Positions 9,871 to 20,083 of a stretch of DNA of 64,000 nt are shown one piece after another. Below the pieces are notes generated by a model. The model was not told where the DNA came from. It ran no database searches and saw only the letters and a program-made list of their open reading frames with translations. The stretch lies in the NCBI RefSeq assembly GCF_022921055.1, contig NZ_CP095070.1, positions 1-64,000 of the forward strand, read 5' to 3'. The translations under genes and the position numbers were made by a program. The stretch comes from Hymenobacter volaticus. GTDB taxonomy: Bacteria > Bacteroidota > Bacteroidia > Cytophagales > Hymenobacteraceae. Position 1 is the stretch's first letter; every line of letters starts with the position of its first letter.

Positions 9871-10291
9871 CTACCGGTCTACTGCCGCGATCATCCCATT
9901 GTCAGCCTCTAGCTGGTGTCCACCGGCCTAGATGCGAGCCAGACGCTAAGCATCAGCATCACGGAACTTTGCTCTTGTGGGTAGCTAACTGCAAGTGGCC
10001 AAGTCTGCTGCATCCGCAGAGGTTATGTTGCGGTAAGCAAATTATAAGTTACCGTTATTCCAACAAGAAGCTTCCGTACAGGTGCTCTTGAAAATGGTCA
10101 TTAACGTAATGTTTGTTATACCCGCCACCTCGAAAAAGTAATATAGCTACGCAAGATGGGTTTGTCTTGTAATTGGTACTTTCAAGTGTAAGCAGACTCC
10201 TTATTGTTTTTTGTCAAGCTGCTATACCAGTTTGGGTTACTAGCTCGTTTTGCTCGTTGCAATACCTCTATATACTTCCTTTTATATTTCC
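9871..10291. other. Intergenic region
   Basis: About 420 bp before the outer-membrane barrel gene; the last 200 bp are AT-rich and likely hold its promoter. No supported gene or repeat. Confidence 0.4.
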
Positions 10292-10911
10292 ATGAAACAA
10301 CTTTTCTGTACGGGTGTACTCATCCTCAGCAGCCTGTGGGGAGCACAAGCGCAAGGCATCCGAGTGGGTCTGCGAGCCGGCGCTAATTATTCCACCGCAA
10401 CGGGATCAGACACGAAAAATGTAGAAGGGTTATGGGGGCCTGCCGGTGGGCTCGTGGTGAATGTGCCGCTGACCACAGATGGCTTCTTCTCTTTGCAGCC
10501 GGAGATCGGCTATGCGCGCAAAGGCTATAACCGGCTGGCCGTTCGGGGATTTCCTCAGAGGCACGACTCTACTTGCATTACCTCAACGCGCCGCTGCTGG
10601 CCAAAGTGAAAGTCGGCGGCTGGATAGCGGAGGCAGGTCCACAAGTGGGGTATCTAGTGGACGTCAAAGACCGCGATCCCACCGTCGATCCGCGTCCTGC
10701 TAATCGCCCCAATCGCCTCAATCCGTACCGGCGGTGGGAATTGGGGTATGTGGCCGGTATCGGCTACGAACTCGCGAACGGGCTCGGCATCGGCCTGCGT
10801 TATAATGGCGGGTTCAACCGCATAGTTCAAGAAGCAGTCACAGTGCCGCTTACGCGCTCACACAACAGTGCCTTCCAGTTTCAACTCACTTATTTGGTGA
10901 CTCGTCGCTAA
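10292..10911 (+). CDS. PorT-like outer-membrane beta-barrel protein (frameshifted)
   Basis: Signal peptide MKQLFCTGVLILSSLWGAQAQ followed by alternating-hydrophobic barrel strands: GIRVGLRAGANYST, FFSLQPEIGYARKGY, then in the second frame LYLHYLNAPLLAKVKVGGW, EAGPQVGYLVDVKD, LGYVAGIGYELANG and the terminal FQFQLTYLVTRR strand. This is the small Bacteroidota outer-membrane beta-barrel (PorT/OMP_b-brl_2) layout. One G added to GGGG 10545-10548 joins the two frames into 206 residues, a normal length. Such barrels are abundant in this phylum; cargo or partner cannot be read from the sequence. Confidence 0.8.
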
Positions 10912-11059
10912 ACAGGCGCTTAGTACGAAACTGCTTAGCAATTCCATCTAGCAAAACTCTTGTAGCGTTTTACAAACGGTGGAGTGTAAGGTGTTATGGA
11001 CCAAGAAATTACTTCGTAACGGCACTCCTGTACGTCGCCAAAGGAGGCCTGCGAAAAGG

Positions 11060-11284
11060 CTACGTTCCGGGTGGATCCATGGGGTGATGGAACAGGAACA
11101 AGACCCCAAGAATGACCACCAGCAGCCCGAAGCCGACGAGCAACGCGAGCCCTAGCAGAAGTGCTTGTCCAATAGTCCAGGAAGTGCGTCGATAGAGGCG
11201 ATAGCACACTACCAGACTAGCCATCACATAAAGTCCGATCGGCGTAACAAAGTATAAGAGAACGTCTCGTTCCAGCATCTGCAA
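11060..11284 (-). CDS. Small hypothetical membrane protein
   Basis: 74 residues with two predicted membrane helices (VLLYFVTPIGLYVMASLVV and ALLLGLALLVGFGLLVVILG) separated by a short basic loop CYRLYRRTSW. No family recognised. The hydrophobic pattern argues that it is real, but it is short, isolated and its opposite strand is also open in part. Confidence 0.5.
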   Translation of the reverse strand: MQMLERDVLLYFVTPIGLYVMASLVVCYRLYRRTSWTIGQALLLGLALLVGFGLLVVILGVLFLFHHPMDPPGT

Positions 11285-11443
11285 CGTGAATCAGGATTGC
11301 GCTCCTCAGTAAGGTACTCCTCCCAACCCCAAATTTCTTAAAAGCCCTGCACATGCATTCTTTAGGCCAATTGTCATTTTACAAACGACCCTCATAAAGT
11401 GACAACTGGCTCATAACGTATTAAGATGACCGTTCAACAGACG

Positions 11444-11935
11444 TTACGATTGCTTTTCGGCAGCAGGAAGTTCAGCGTTAGATGACTCAGTGCTTTTCCA
11501 CTCCACCCAAAAATCAACTCGCAGTCGGTCTACAGAGTCGGGCACAATCAAGTAGTGAACCTGCGCTTCCGCGGTCTGTTCGTGCGCCATCCACACCCTG
11601 GACGCGGGATGCGTGGGCAGTTCTGGAGGCACAGGAGATCGTAGTAGTTGCCCCACTAAAGGGTAAAAGCCGACATAAATCGGAAACGAATCCTGATCGG
11701 TGCTTATCGAGTACAACGCATCTTCCGGGTCATTGGGTTGGCGCGTTAAATCTACCCCCACCAGGGCGAGCGTGAGAAAAAGGGAAGCCTTAAGCCGTGG
11801 AACGTGTTCTTCAAACCACGCGCAATCCCCGCAGCTACAGTTCTCGGAAATCCGAGGCCAGAGAGCGTACTGGGCTTGCGTTTGGGCAACCTCTACTTGG
11901 AGTTGATAAGGCCCAAGCGAAACGAGGGTAGACAT
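11444..11935 (-). CDS. Hypothetical cytoplasmic protein with a CxCxxC motif
   Basis: 163 residues with no signal peptide. A CSCGDCAWFEEH segment near residue 33 could bind a metal; the rest is a mixed alpha/beta domain with a charged C-terminus. I do not recognise the family. Codon use and the conserved-looking composition fit a real gene, and nothing better occupies the stretch. Confidence 0.55.
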   Translation of the reverse strand: MSTLVSLGPYQLQVEVAQTQAQYALWPRISENCSCGDCAWFEEHVPRLKASLFLTLALVGVDLTRQPNDPEDALYSISTDQDSFPIYVGFYPLVGQLLRSPVPPELPTHPASRVWMAHEQTAEAQVHYLIVPDSVDRLRVDFWVEWKSTESSNAELPAAEKQS

Positions 11936-12048
11936 AGTAGAAAGAGGTCGAGAAATGAACCTGTTCCTGCGAAAATACTACACCTAAGCGTGCAGATTAG
12001 CAGGTCAAACCCTACCACAATTCCAAGGGCAGTCCGATATCAGATCTC

Positions 12049-12068
12049 ATGTAAAGCAACTATTCTAC
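12049..12068 (+). repeat. Partial copy of the AAGTCGAAyTATrTAAA intergenic repeat
   Basis: ATGTAAAGCAACTATTCTA matches the second half of the repeat seen at 12635, 13069 and 13684. It lies about 30 bp before the start of the following membrane protein gene. Confidence 0.35.
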
Positions 12069-12098
12069 GATCACCAACGGAACAGTATCCCTGCTATT

Positions 12099-12619
12099 TT
12101 GCAGTTAAAATTCTACTATTCTCGTGTGAGCGAGCTAGTAGTACCTTTGGGCAGATCAGTTGCATATACTCTATCCCTACTACTAGTGAAAATCCTAGTA
12201 CTCCTTATCGCCTTTATGGTCGTAGCCGCTAATATAGTGTTCGATCATTACGCGGCTCCTAGTGGCTTACTATTGATTCCGGTGGTCGCTGCGCTTACCA
12301 CTGGGCTGATCATGTTTAGAGGGCCACAAGGGCCTCCTTATCTAAAGATGAGTCTCTGTGTTTTGCTGCTCGTCTTACAAGATGTAGGAATAAAACTGTG
12401 GGGGGCGGCTCACATGATGACGAAGGCCAAGCAGTATTCAATCTATTATTGCTGATTGGAGCGCTAATTTCTTGGGGCATACTCGCCCACGCTTTGCGGC
12501 AGGATCAGCGCTATGCCTGGTGGCACCGAGCAGGCGCACTTCTGATTTTTCCACTCCTTATTTTCCTGCATTTAGAGCTATTCGCCAACTTGGGAAATGG
12601 GCTCTACTATGACCTGTAG
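12099..12619 (+). CDS. Hypothetical multi-span membrane protein (frameshifted)
   Basis: Five or so hydrophobic segments: LLLVKILVLLIAFMVVAANI, GLLLIPVVAALTTGLIMF and SLCVLLLVLQDVGIKLW in the first frame, then LLLLIGALISWGILAHAL and AGALLIFPLLIFLHLELF in the second. The frames join across the GGGGGG run at 12400-12405 when one G is added (KLWGGGSHDDEGQAVFNL), giving 173 residues. The family is not recognised. The break in a six-base homopolymer is strong evidence that the gene is intact in the cell. Confidence 0.6.
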
Positions 12620-12634
12620 AATAAAGAGCTGTTC

Positions 12635-12669
12635 AAGAAGTAATCCTTATGTAAAACAACTTACTAAGG
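12635..12669 (+). repeat. Intergenic repeat copy A
   Basis: A segment reading AAGAAGTAATCCTTATGTAAA then ACAACTTACTAAGG. It is close to copy B at 13069-13104 over its whole length. It lies between the stop codons of two convergent genes. Confidence 0.4.
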
Positions 12670-12691
12670 GATGTCGAAGGCATACGCTTCC

Positions 12692-12994
12692 TTAGGGGAG
12701 GCCTAAAATGCGTTCGAGCTGCGTTTCAATTCGTGTTCGTTTCGCCTGGTACTCCTGCTCCCCGATTGTTTTCGCTACTCGTTCAGTTTGCCATTCCATG
12801 AAGAGCGGGATAAACCACAGCAGCGTGACGAACCGTTGCGGCAGCAGTTCCTGCTTGTCCAGCTGAATACTCATCAGCAGCGTAACAAAATCGCCGTAGA
12901 GCACCGGATCAAAAATGCCTTCGCGTAAGCACCCTAAAAAGCCGGTTTCCAGCTCCCAAGCGGCTTCTAGCTTGTCCAAATAAGTGGGGTCCAT
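12692..12994 (-). CDS. Hypothetical helical protein
   Basis: 100 residues, acidic and probably all-helical (MDPTYLDKLEAAWELETGFL, then a LLPQRFVTLLWFIPLFMEWQ stretch and a charged C-terminal helix). No family recognised. Full-length open frame with good codon use and no competing frame. Confidence 0.55.
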   Translation of the reverse strand: MDPTYLDKLEAAWELETGFLGCLREGIFDPVLYGDFVTLLMSIQLDKQELLPQRFVTLLWFIPLFMEWQTERVAKTIGEQEYQAKRTRIETQLERILGLP

Positions 12995-13068
12995 AAGGGG
13001 GTAAGCAATGAGGGGGCTAACTAAAGTTTTACCTGAGTAGGGATCACCTAGTAAGTGACTCTTTTATC

Positions 13069-13104
13069 CGAGAAGTCGAATTATATAAAGCAACTTTTCT
13101 AAGG
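13069..13104 (+). repeat. Intergenic repeat copy B
   Basis: CGAGAAGTCGAATTATATAA followed by AGCAACTTTTCTAAGG. Copy C at 13684-13707 shares CGAGAAGTCGAAyTATrTAAA. It lies about 80 bp upstream of the RDD gene. Confidence 0.45.
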
Positions 13105-13180
13105 CGGCGGCTAAGGAGAAAACGCGCAAGGAGGAATTTTATGCAATTTACTTGCTTCTTGTAGCTCCTTCTCTCTGTTG

Positions 13181-13673
13181 ATGGTACCACTAGTAAGTCG
13201 TAAGGTCCGACTGCTCTCGCTGTTTGGTGATCATGTCCTCCTGTGCCTAGTCGGGGTGCCCATTGCGGTCGTGCTCTCCCCTTTCTAGGAACATGGAACC
13301 TCTATCTGCTGCTGGCAATCTACCTGAACAAAGACTTCCTGCAGGGCCGAAGCCCCGCGAAACGGCTGCTCCAACTGCAGGTGCATGATACGGCAGGTGC
13401 TCCCGCTAACGAACTGCGCGCCTTTGCGCGCAACGTGACATTTTTCGTGTGGCCCTGGAGGTACTGCTACTGGCAGGGGGTAGACAAAAGCGGTTAGGGG
13501 ATTTCGTAGCTGGCACGCACGTGGTGAGCAGCAATACGACCACTCGCTCCTGGTGGCAAGATCTAACTACCTACCGCGTCACGTCCTACACGATCTACAC
13601 ACTGTTGGCCACCTTATGCTACCTGCTGCTACTGCGTGGCCTGACGAGTTGGATGGGCTTGGAGACGTTTTAA
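13181..13673 (+). CDS. RDD-family membrane protein (two frameshifts)
   Basis: The pieces MVPLVSRKVRLLSLFGDHVL, WNLYLLLAIYLNKDFLQGRS / PAKRLLQLQVHD, and LEVLLLAGGRQKRLGDFVAG / THVV together form a classic RDD domain: Arg near the start, the Asp of the GDH segment, a FLQGRSPAKRLLQLQV core and a final KRLGDFVAGT. Adding one C at CCCC 13278-13281 and one C at CCC 13453-13455 gives a single 164-residue protein. RDD proteins are small integral membrane proteins with proposed ion-antiport roles; the specific substrate is not predictable here. Flanked on both sides by copies of an intergenic repeat. Confidence 0.75.
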
Positions 13674-13683
13674 ACCCATTGTC

Positions 13684-13707
13684 CGAGAAGTCGAACTATG
13701 TAAAATA
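13684..13707 (+). repeat. Intergenic repeat copy C
   Basis: CGAGAAGTCGAACTATGTAA plus AATA, matching copy B over its first 22 bases. It lies 10 bp after the RDD stop codon. Confidence 0.45.
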
Positions 13708-13837
13708 GAGAGCTGCTGGGATGCGCACGGCATCGTTTTTTATCGCTCACCACAGACCTGGACCTTTTGTAATTGTCCTACTGGAAAGTGCCTAAGTGGT
13801 ACCAGGGCTTTTATCCATCTGCTTGCTTGGCCAGCGC

Positions 13838-13876
13838 ATAAAAGAGGGTCTGCTGCCCATGGCAACAGACCCTCTT
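13838..13876 (-). terminator. Intrinsic terminator for the propeller/malectin gene
   Basis: Stem AAGAGGGTCTGCTGCC (13842-13857) pairs with GGCAACAGACCCTCTT (13861-13876) at 15 of 16 positions around a 3-base loop. On the minus strand it is followed by TTTT, and it sits 150 bp downstream of the gene that ends at 14026. The other 200 bp of this gap hold nothing else I can support. Confidence 0.75.
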
Positions 13877-14025
13877 CCCTTCTCCGTCATTGCCTCACAC
13901 CCAGTAGGGCACCTGGTTGTTAGCCCGCGGTTCTCCCCACGGACCATTCCCTCGGAGGACGGCCTTCGCTACCCGTGGCGTGCTTCTTACCAAGCACCAG
14001 CACCGGTTTAGCTGCCTTTGACGGC

Positions 14026-17000
14026 TTATTTGCGCAGGATCTTCACGTGGGCCTGGCCCTTGGCTGCGCGCAGGTGCAGGTAGTAGAGGCCTTCCGCCGG
14101 TAGCTGCGGCGAGAAGTCGAAGGTTACCGACTGTCCCCCGGCCGAAACCGTACGCTGGCCCTGGCTCAGGGTCGTGCCCACCGACGAGACCAAGGTGTAG
14201 CTAACCTCGCCCTGGAAGGCGGCCGGCAGCTCGAGCGTGACGCGCCCATCGGTGGAGGGATTAGGATAGAGCTTGACCTGGGCGCTGTAGACCGGCAGCT
14301 TGGTCGCCGCACCCATTGCCAGCGGGCTCGCCGTGGGGCGCGCCGCCGTAACCGGGGAAACGGCGCCGGCGCTCAGCACCTCGATGGCCGACACCTTGGG
14401 CTGATCTACCCCGCCCGCGCCGGGGGCAAAGGCCAGCGAGAGCACGCCGTCGGTCACGGTGACCGAAAAGGACTCGGTGGTCGCCGTCAGCGGCCCTACT
14501 TTCTGGACGATGTCATAGGCTTTTAGTACGGTCGTGCCTTCGGCCGCCACGTCGAAGAGGCGCTGACCCGGGGCGTCCCAGTAGAGCTCGGCAAAGTGGA
14601 GCTTGACGGTGTAGGTGCCGTTGGCCACGGGCAGGCTGTAGAGGAAAGAGCCGTAGCGCTCACTCTGGTACAAGGCATCCTCCTGCGTACCGGCAATCGG
14701 CTGATCGGTGGCGAAGTCGCTGCCACCTGCGAAGAATTGGTCGGCGGCAAAACGTCCAAACGAGGTGGTCAACGCATCCCCACCGGCCTTGAGGCGCAGC
14801 ACGGCCGTCGGCGTTGCCTCGAGCACCTCGATGGCCGACACCTTGGGCTGATCTACCCCGCCAGCGCCCGGCGCGAAAGCGAGGGTGAGCTGCCCGTCAG
14901 TGACGGTCACGGGGAAAGTCTCGGTGGTGGCCGTCAGCGGGCCCGCCTTTTTCACTATATCATAGGCCTGCAGCACGGGGCGGCCTTCGGCGGCCACGGT
15001 GAAGACCCGTTGCCCCGCGGCGTCCCAGTAGAGCTCGGCAAAATGGAGCTTGACGGAATAGGTGCCGTTGGGCACGGGCAGATTATAGGTGAAGCTGCCG
15101 TAGCGCTCGGTTTGATACAAGGCGTCGTCTTGGGTGGCCGCAATGGGTTGATCGGTCGCGAAGACCGCCCCGCCCGTCGCATATTGATCGGCCGCGAAGG
15201 TACCGATGCTGGTGCTGAGTTGCCCGCCGCCGGCCTTCAGGCGCAATACCGCCGTTGGCGTCGTGGGGGTTGTGCTCGGGCCATACACCTCAATAGCCGA
15301 GATTTTCGCGTTGTCTACTCCGCCTGCGCTGGCCAGCGAGCTGAAGTCGAGATTGAGTTCGTCATCGGCTACGGTGACGGTAAAGCGCTCGGTGGTGGCC
15401 GTGTAGGCGCCTACTTTGCGGTAGATGTCATAGTTGTCGAGCACTTTCGTGCCTTCCAGCGCCACATCGAACACGCGCTGCCCTACCTGCGTGGCGTAGA
15501 CCTCGGCAAAGTGGAGCACCACCTGGTACTGCTGACCCCGGCTGACGGGGAAAGCGTAGCCAAATTGCTGACCGTAGCGCTCGGTTTGGTAGAGGGCGTC
15601 CTCCGTGGTACCGGCAATAGGCTGGTCGGTGGCGAAGGGGTGCCGCCAGCGTTGTACTGGTCGGCGGCAAAGGTGCCGAGCGAAGTCGTAACTTGCTCGC
15701 CGCCGGCATGGATGCGGTAGACCGGCGTGCCTGGAATGGGCGTAGGTTGCTGGTCGTACTGCAAGGTCAGTTGGGTACCGTCGCAGCAGCCGGTAGTGGA
15801 ATAACCGGAAACATGGACCTTGCCGCTCGCCGCCACGCGAATGGTTCGCGCCATATCATCCCAGACGCCCGTAATGCCATATGCTGTCTCCCACACTTGC
15901 TGGCCACTGGCCGAATACTTCACCGTGCCGTAGTCATAGTTGTTGGCGCTGCCCAAACCGTTGGGGCCTGGAACCTCGGTGCGGCCCGTCACATACACGT
16001 TGCCCGCTTGGTCGAGCGTCAGGGCCGTGGCCGCATCGCCCAGCTTGCCGGGGCCGTTGTAGCGGGCCACCCACTGCTGCTGGCCATTGGCGTCGTACTT
16101 GAGCGTGGCGTAGTCACTCGTGCTGAACGCGGTGCCGTTATAGGAGTGGCCGGTCACGTACACGTTGTCGGCCGCATCCAGGGCTAGGGCCGCGGCCTGG
16201 TCGAAGTTGTTGGCCGGCCCATTGTAGCTGGTGGTCCACAGCCGTTGGCCGGTGGTGCTGGCGTACTTAGCCGTATAAAAGTTTTTGCCAGGGTCGGTAC
16301 CGAATTGGCCGGTATTGAAGGTCCCAATTACTACCACATTGCCGGCCGTGTCTACGGCCAGGTCCGCGAACTGACAATTTCCCCCGTTTCTAATCGGGGA
16401 AGCCGCCGACCAAAGAAGTTTGCCGGCCGCTCCGGAATATTTCCTCAGAACGCCATCATCCACCAGATTGCCCACTACATAAACGTCGCCGGTAGCATCT
16501 AAGGCAATGTGATTCGCACGCTCATTACTAATTCTTAGATCCGAGGAAGTCCAGAGCAACTGCCCCGTGGCGGAATATTTCACGGTCTGAATGGCGTAGC
16601 CAGTAGATGCGGAGCCAGTAGTGCCGAGTACGTAGACATTCCCGGCCGCGTCGACGGCAATATCAGCGGCCTGTTCATCGGTATTAGCGCGGTCATAGCG
16701 GGCCACCCAGAGCTGCTCTCCCGTGGGCGAATACTTGATGGTGACGTAGTCGTAGCGGGTGCCTGTCAACGCGCCGCCCGTGTAAATCCAGGCCGTGCCC
16801 GTCACATACACGTTGCCGGCGGCATCCACGGCCAGCGCCACCGGATCGTCCGTGCTGCGGGTAGGCGAGACACCGTTGTAGCTTTTTTGCCAGAGCAGTT
16901 GCCCGCTCGGCGAGTACTTGCTGGTGAGATAATCGAGGGTAAAATCGTCCACCTTCACGGAGCCGGTGACATACGTGTTGCCGGCAGCATCCACTTCCAT

Positions 17001-17156
17001 GTCGCTTTGATCGGCATATTGCGCACTCGAGCGGGCCAGCCAGGCTTGCGTGACCGGTTGCGGCGGGACGGAGGGGGCTACTTGCGCCTGACTGGCAGGC
17101 CCACACAGGAGCACCCCTGCTGCCACGGGCAGCATCTGGGTAAACAGTTGTTTCAT
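14026..17156 (-). CDS. Secreted SBBP beta-propeller / triple malectin protein with T9SS type A sorting domain (one frameshift)
   Basis: Signal peptide at MKQLFTQMLPVAAGVLLCG, then about nine repeats of the form DAAGNVYVTG...YDYVTIKYSPTG (SBBP beta-propeller), then three malectin-like carbohydrate-binding domains (each with FAADQY, FATDQPIA, YQTERYGSF, VKLHFAELYWD, QRVFDVAAEG). The last ~80 residues, from LYPNPSTDGRVTLELP to the C-terminal HVKILRK, are a type IX secretion sorting tail. Predicted cell-surface or secreted glycan-binding protein. One C added to the CCCC run (plus-strand GGGG 15637-15640) joins the two frames as AGGTPFATDQPIAGTTEDAL, giving 1043 residues. A terminator follows at 13838-13876. 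Confidence 0.9.
14381..15270 (-). repeat. Tandem 447-bp repeat encoding malectin domains 2 and 3
   Basis: The segment TCGATGGCCGACACCTTGGG at 14381 recurs at 14828, and the sequence in between matches closely at the DNA level, for example the TTCGGCCGCCAC / TCGGCGGCCACG stretches. The unit is 447 bp, 149 codons. Domain 1 is more diverged. This points to recent in-frame duplication of one malectin domain. Confidence 0.75.
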
Positions 17157-17731
17157 AGGGGTATAAAAAAAAGAGAAAATAAACCGCAGGTGGGGCGGTA
17201 GGGTAAGACAGAACCAGGCGCCGACCCGCTGATCGCCTCGATGGCGGGGCGAGAAACAAGGGGATTTGGCCCTGTAAGGTCCACAAAAAGAAGCAATAAA
17301 AACAAGGATTAATTATATGATAATGTAATAGTAGAGCAGCTTGACCTCTAAGTCCTTCAGGCTCAGTTAGAGAAGAAGTTGGAGCAGGTGCTTAAACGTA
17401 TTGGCGATGTAGCGTTGCGGCGCTTGCAGAACAGTCTATGGTCCTGAAAGGATGGCGCTAAGCAAAGCGATTGCTCAAGTAGCCTTTTGTGAACAGTCCA
17501 CTAGGAGGAGCGAAAAGCAAGGCTGTATACTCTTAATAAGGGCCCCTTATCGAGGGTAATTGACAGGCAAAACATTCGGTAGTTAAAACTGGAAGCACAC
17601 GCCGATTGGCACTAGTACTGGTATGACGACTCCATGATGTTTTTCTAGTACCACCTCTAGGCCTATCTTTCTGAGTGTAAGACGGCTCCCCGTATCGGGC
17701 CTTATCCCTTGGGTAAGCTCCGAGAGCACTA
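17157..17731. other. Intergenic region
   Basis: About 575 bp between the LtrA-like gene and the propeller gene, both on minus. The part next to 17156 is AT-rich (poly-A, TTAATTATATGATAATG) and likely carries the propeller promoter. A short open stretch on plus at 17360-17448 is discussed under rejected items. No supported gene. Confidence 0.4.
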
Positions 17732-18905
17732 CTACTGACTTTGAGACGGCTCTGTTGCTGGCGGTCCAGGCTTTTCAGCAGACCGCAGCAGCGGATACGT
17801 AAAATAGCCATAGGCCAAGGCGACTGCAATCGTCAGCAACAGCGTGAGCCAGCTGGCCATCGGCACTAGGGCTAGTCCCCAACTCGCCGCGACCAGCGCG
17901 GCCGTGTGCCAGCCGTAGCGCCGCTGGCACGGCGGCGGGAGCTGCGGGTAGCTCAGCCAGAGCAGCGAGACCGTGTACAGGGTCAGGCCTAGGGGTAAAA
18001 GCCAGACGGTGGGGTTGCTGTGCAGTACATCAAAGACGCCCAGCGCCACGGTGCCGCTACCCAGGTAGAGCGGCAAGTGCCCCAGCGCGTAGCGGAGGCC
18101 GCTCTCATGCTCTTTCTGATCCAGCAGCTTGGTATAGTGCTGGTAGTACCACCACCACAAGCTCACCCCAAGACAAAGCCGTTGGCCGACGTGAGCAGGG
18201 CCGGTGCCTGCCACAACAGGTCGCCTAAGTCGCGGGGCAGCACTTCCACATTCTGGCTGACCACAATCATGGTGAACTCCCGGAGCCGGTTGGTGAAGTG
18301 GTCCTGGGTGACGGGCAACTCCTTGAGCTGGCGCTGGAGCAAGCGCGGGGTGATAAAATCAACGAGCAGCCCCCCAGCTTCCACCACAGCCCATAGGTGG
18401 GCCACAAGCCGCCGATCACCCAGCCCAGCCAACCGAGTGAGTAGCCCATCAGTAAGCCGCGGGCCAAGGGCCGGGCTTGCTCGTCGGTCCAGTAGGTATA
18501 GGCATAGAGCCCGAGCAGCAGCCCCCGGGCCGCCACGTAGGACCACGTGAAGCCGGCGACCTGGCCTTCCAGGGTCTGGGGCGCCGTCACCGAGAGCAGC
18601 ACCAGCGCCACCATACTCAGCAGCAAGCCGCCCTGTTGCCAGCGGGAGTTGCGGTCGAAGCGGTCGAAGTAGAGCGAGAAGCCGTTCCACAGCCACCAGG
18701 AGGGCACAAACACGGCACAGTACTGCCCGTAGTGGGTTAGCGTGATGGTCTTGGTGAACATGGTGGTGAGCTGCCCGATGAGCACACCAGCCACTAAATC
18801 GTAGAAAGGTTCGAGCCAGCGGTCGACCGGCGTCTGGCCCCGCTCGTCGTCGGGAGCTTCGGTTGTGGGCTTCAGGTCGTGGGCACTCGGATCAGCCATG
18901 AGCAA
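17732..18905 (-). CDS. LtrA-like low-temperature requirement membrane protein (two frameshifts)
   Basis: Multi-span membrane protein whose N-terminal WLEPFYDLVAGVLIGQLTTM segment and repeated tryptophan-rich helices (FVPSWWLWNGFSLYFDRFD, TWSYVAARGLLLGLYAYTYW) are typical of the LtrA family (low-temperature requirement protein A). The reading is broken twice: adding one G at GGGGGG (plus CCCCCC 18370-18375) gives LWWKLGGLLVDFITPRLL, and one G at GGGG (plus CCCC 18166-18169) gives NGFVLGVSLWWWYYQHYTK. The restored protein is about 391 residues, a normal LtrA length. Both breaks lie in G runs, so the gene is probably intact. Physiological role in cold growth is inferred from the family only. Confidence 0.82.
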
Positions 18906-19079
18906 GGAAACAACAGCAAGTATTAATCAGCACTCTTGAGTGGCAGTAAAGACCTTACAACTGCTCACCAGCCAGTTCATCGGGCTTTCGCAGTAAGGCT
19001 CACTCAGATACTAGGGTAGGTATGGTTTGTTGTAAAAGGCGTCCGGGTCACGTAAAAATTGCCTGCTGCCCCCTCAATC
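18906..19079. other. Divergent intergenic region (left part)
   Basis: The gap between the LtrA-like gene and SDR 1 runs to 19230. This part holds nothing I can identify beyond presumed promoter sequence. The right part contains the direct-repeat operator described next. Confidence 0.35.
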
Positions 19080-19116
19080 ATTGAATACCTTATTAATCCC
19101 TTTGAAAATCATAACC
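19080..19116 (+). promoter_or_regulatory. 21-bp-spaced direct repeat, putative AraC-family operator (SDR 1)
   Basis: Half-sites ATTGAATACCTTA (19080) and TTTGAAAATCATAA (19101), exactly 21 bp apart in the same orientation. The site ends 114 bp before the SDR 1 start codon. The same arrangement recurs upstream of six other genes in this window. Regulatory role is inferred. Confidence 0.6.
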
Positions 19117-19230
19117 CGCTCAGAGAACGGGCGTTAGCGGGGCCGTATTCAGAAGAGGAATATTCCACCACGCCTCGGCTATCAAGCAGCATGCGATAAG
19201 CAGTTGATAGCCAGTACTAAGTAAAGAAGT

Positions 19231-19995
19231 ATGTCAACCAAGGGAGAATTCACTGGCAAAGTGGCGTTTATCACGGGCGCCGGTAACGGTATTGGCCGCG
19301 CTACGGCGCTGGCTTTCGCGCAGCAGGACGCCCGTGTGGTAGCGGCCGACATTTCGGCCGAGCACAGCCAGGAAACCGCTCGTCTCATCACCGAAGCCGG
19401 GGGCCAGGCGCTGGCTGTCACGTGCGACGTACTGCGCGCAACTGATATCCAGGCGGCGCTGCAGCAGACTATCGACACCTTCGGCCGGCTGGACTACGCC
19501 TTCAACAACGCGGGCGTGGAGCAGGAGAAGATGCCGGCGGCTGATATCGAGGAAGACGAGTGGGACCGTATCCTTAATACGGATCTGCGCGGCGTGTTTC
19601 TGTGCATGAAGTATGAGCTGCCGCTGCTGCTTAAGCAGGGTGGGGGCGCCATCGTCAATACCTCGTCGGGGGCGGGCGTGAAAGGCATTCCGCAGCAGGC
19701 GGCGTATTCGGCGGCCAAGTTTGGCATCATCGGCCTCACCAAGTCGGCAGCGCTGGACTATGCCCCGCAGAACATCCGCATCAATGCCGTATGCCCCGGC
19801 ATCATCGAAACGCCCATGATGGACCGCTTCAGCGGCGGCACGCCCGAAGGCAAAGCCCAAGTGATTGCGCAGGAGCCAGTGGGGCGCATGGGTAAGCCCG
19901 AGGAAATTGCCAGCGCCGTGCTGTGGTTGTGCTCCGATCTAGGGGCCTTCGCCGTGGGGCACGCGTTGGTAGTCGATGGGGGCCAAACCGCTTAA
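19231..19995 (+). CDS. SDR-family NAD(P)-dependent oxidoreductase 1
   Basis: 254 residues, classical short-chain dehydrogenase: cofactor loop [15 protein letters not shown], acidic AADIS after strand 2 (favouring NAD), NNAGVE motif, catalytic Ser in [15 protein letters not shown] with Tyr and Lys, and PGIIETPMM. Most like glucose/3-oxoacyl-type SDRs; substrate not predictable. It is a close paralogue of SDR 2 at 23255, including more than 150 bp of upstream DNA. Preceded by a 21-bp-spaced direct repeat and followed by a terminator, so it is a single-gene unit, probably co-regulated with the other operator-bearing genes of this region. Confidence 0.92.
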   Translation: MSTKGEFTGKVAFITGAGNGIGRATALAFAQQDARVVAADISAEHSQETARLITEAGGQALAVTCDVLRATDIQAALQQTIDTFGRLDYAFNNAGVEQEKMPAADIEEDEWDRILNTDLRGVFLCMKYELPLLLKQGGGAIVNTSSGAGVKGIPQQAAYSAAKFGIIGLTKSAALDYAPQNIRINAVCPGIIETPMMDRFSGGTPEGKAQVIAQEPVGRMGKPEEIASAVLWLCSDLGAFAVGHALVVDGGQTA

Positions 19996-20040
19996 ATAAG
20001 CAAGCATTGCCGGCTACGCGGCAGCAACGCGCCAGTTTAT

Positions 20041-20083
20041 CTAGTCCTATTCGGCCGCACTGGCTGGGTAGGACTAGTTTTTT
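20041..20083 (+). terminator. Intrinsic terminator after SDR 1
   Basis: CTAGTCCTA (20041-20049) pairs with TAGGACTAG (20069-20077), with further GC pairing possible inside the loop, followed by TTTTTT. It is placed 46 bp after the stop codon. Confidence 0.75.

Noticed and set aside
14596..15720. Long open frame on the plus strand across the malectin region (similar shadows at 25751-26827, 28219-29109 and 39551-40579)
   Set aside because: These are antisense to well conserved genes, have His/Gly/Arg-rich compositions typical of GC-rich antisense frames and show no domain.
17360..17448. Short plus-strand frame reading EKKLEQVLKRIGDVALRRLQ before a stop
   Set aside because: Helical and possibly the tail of a small toxin or regulator, but it has no start region and no upstream domain; too short to support a gene.
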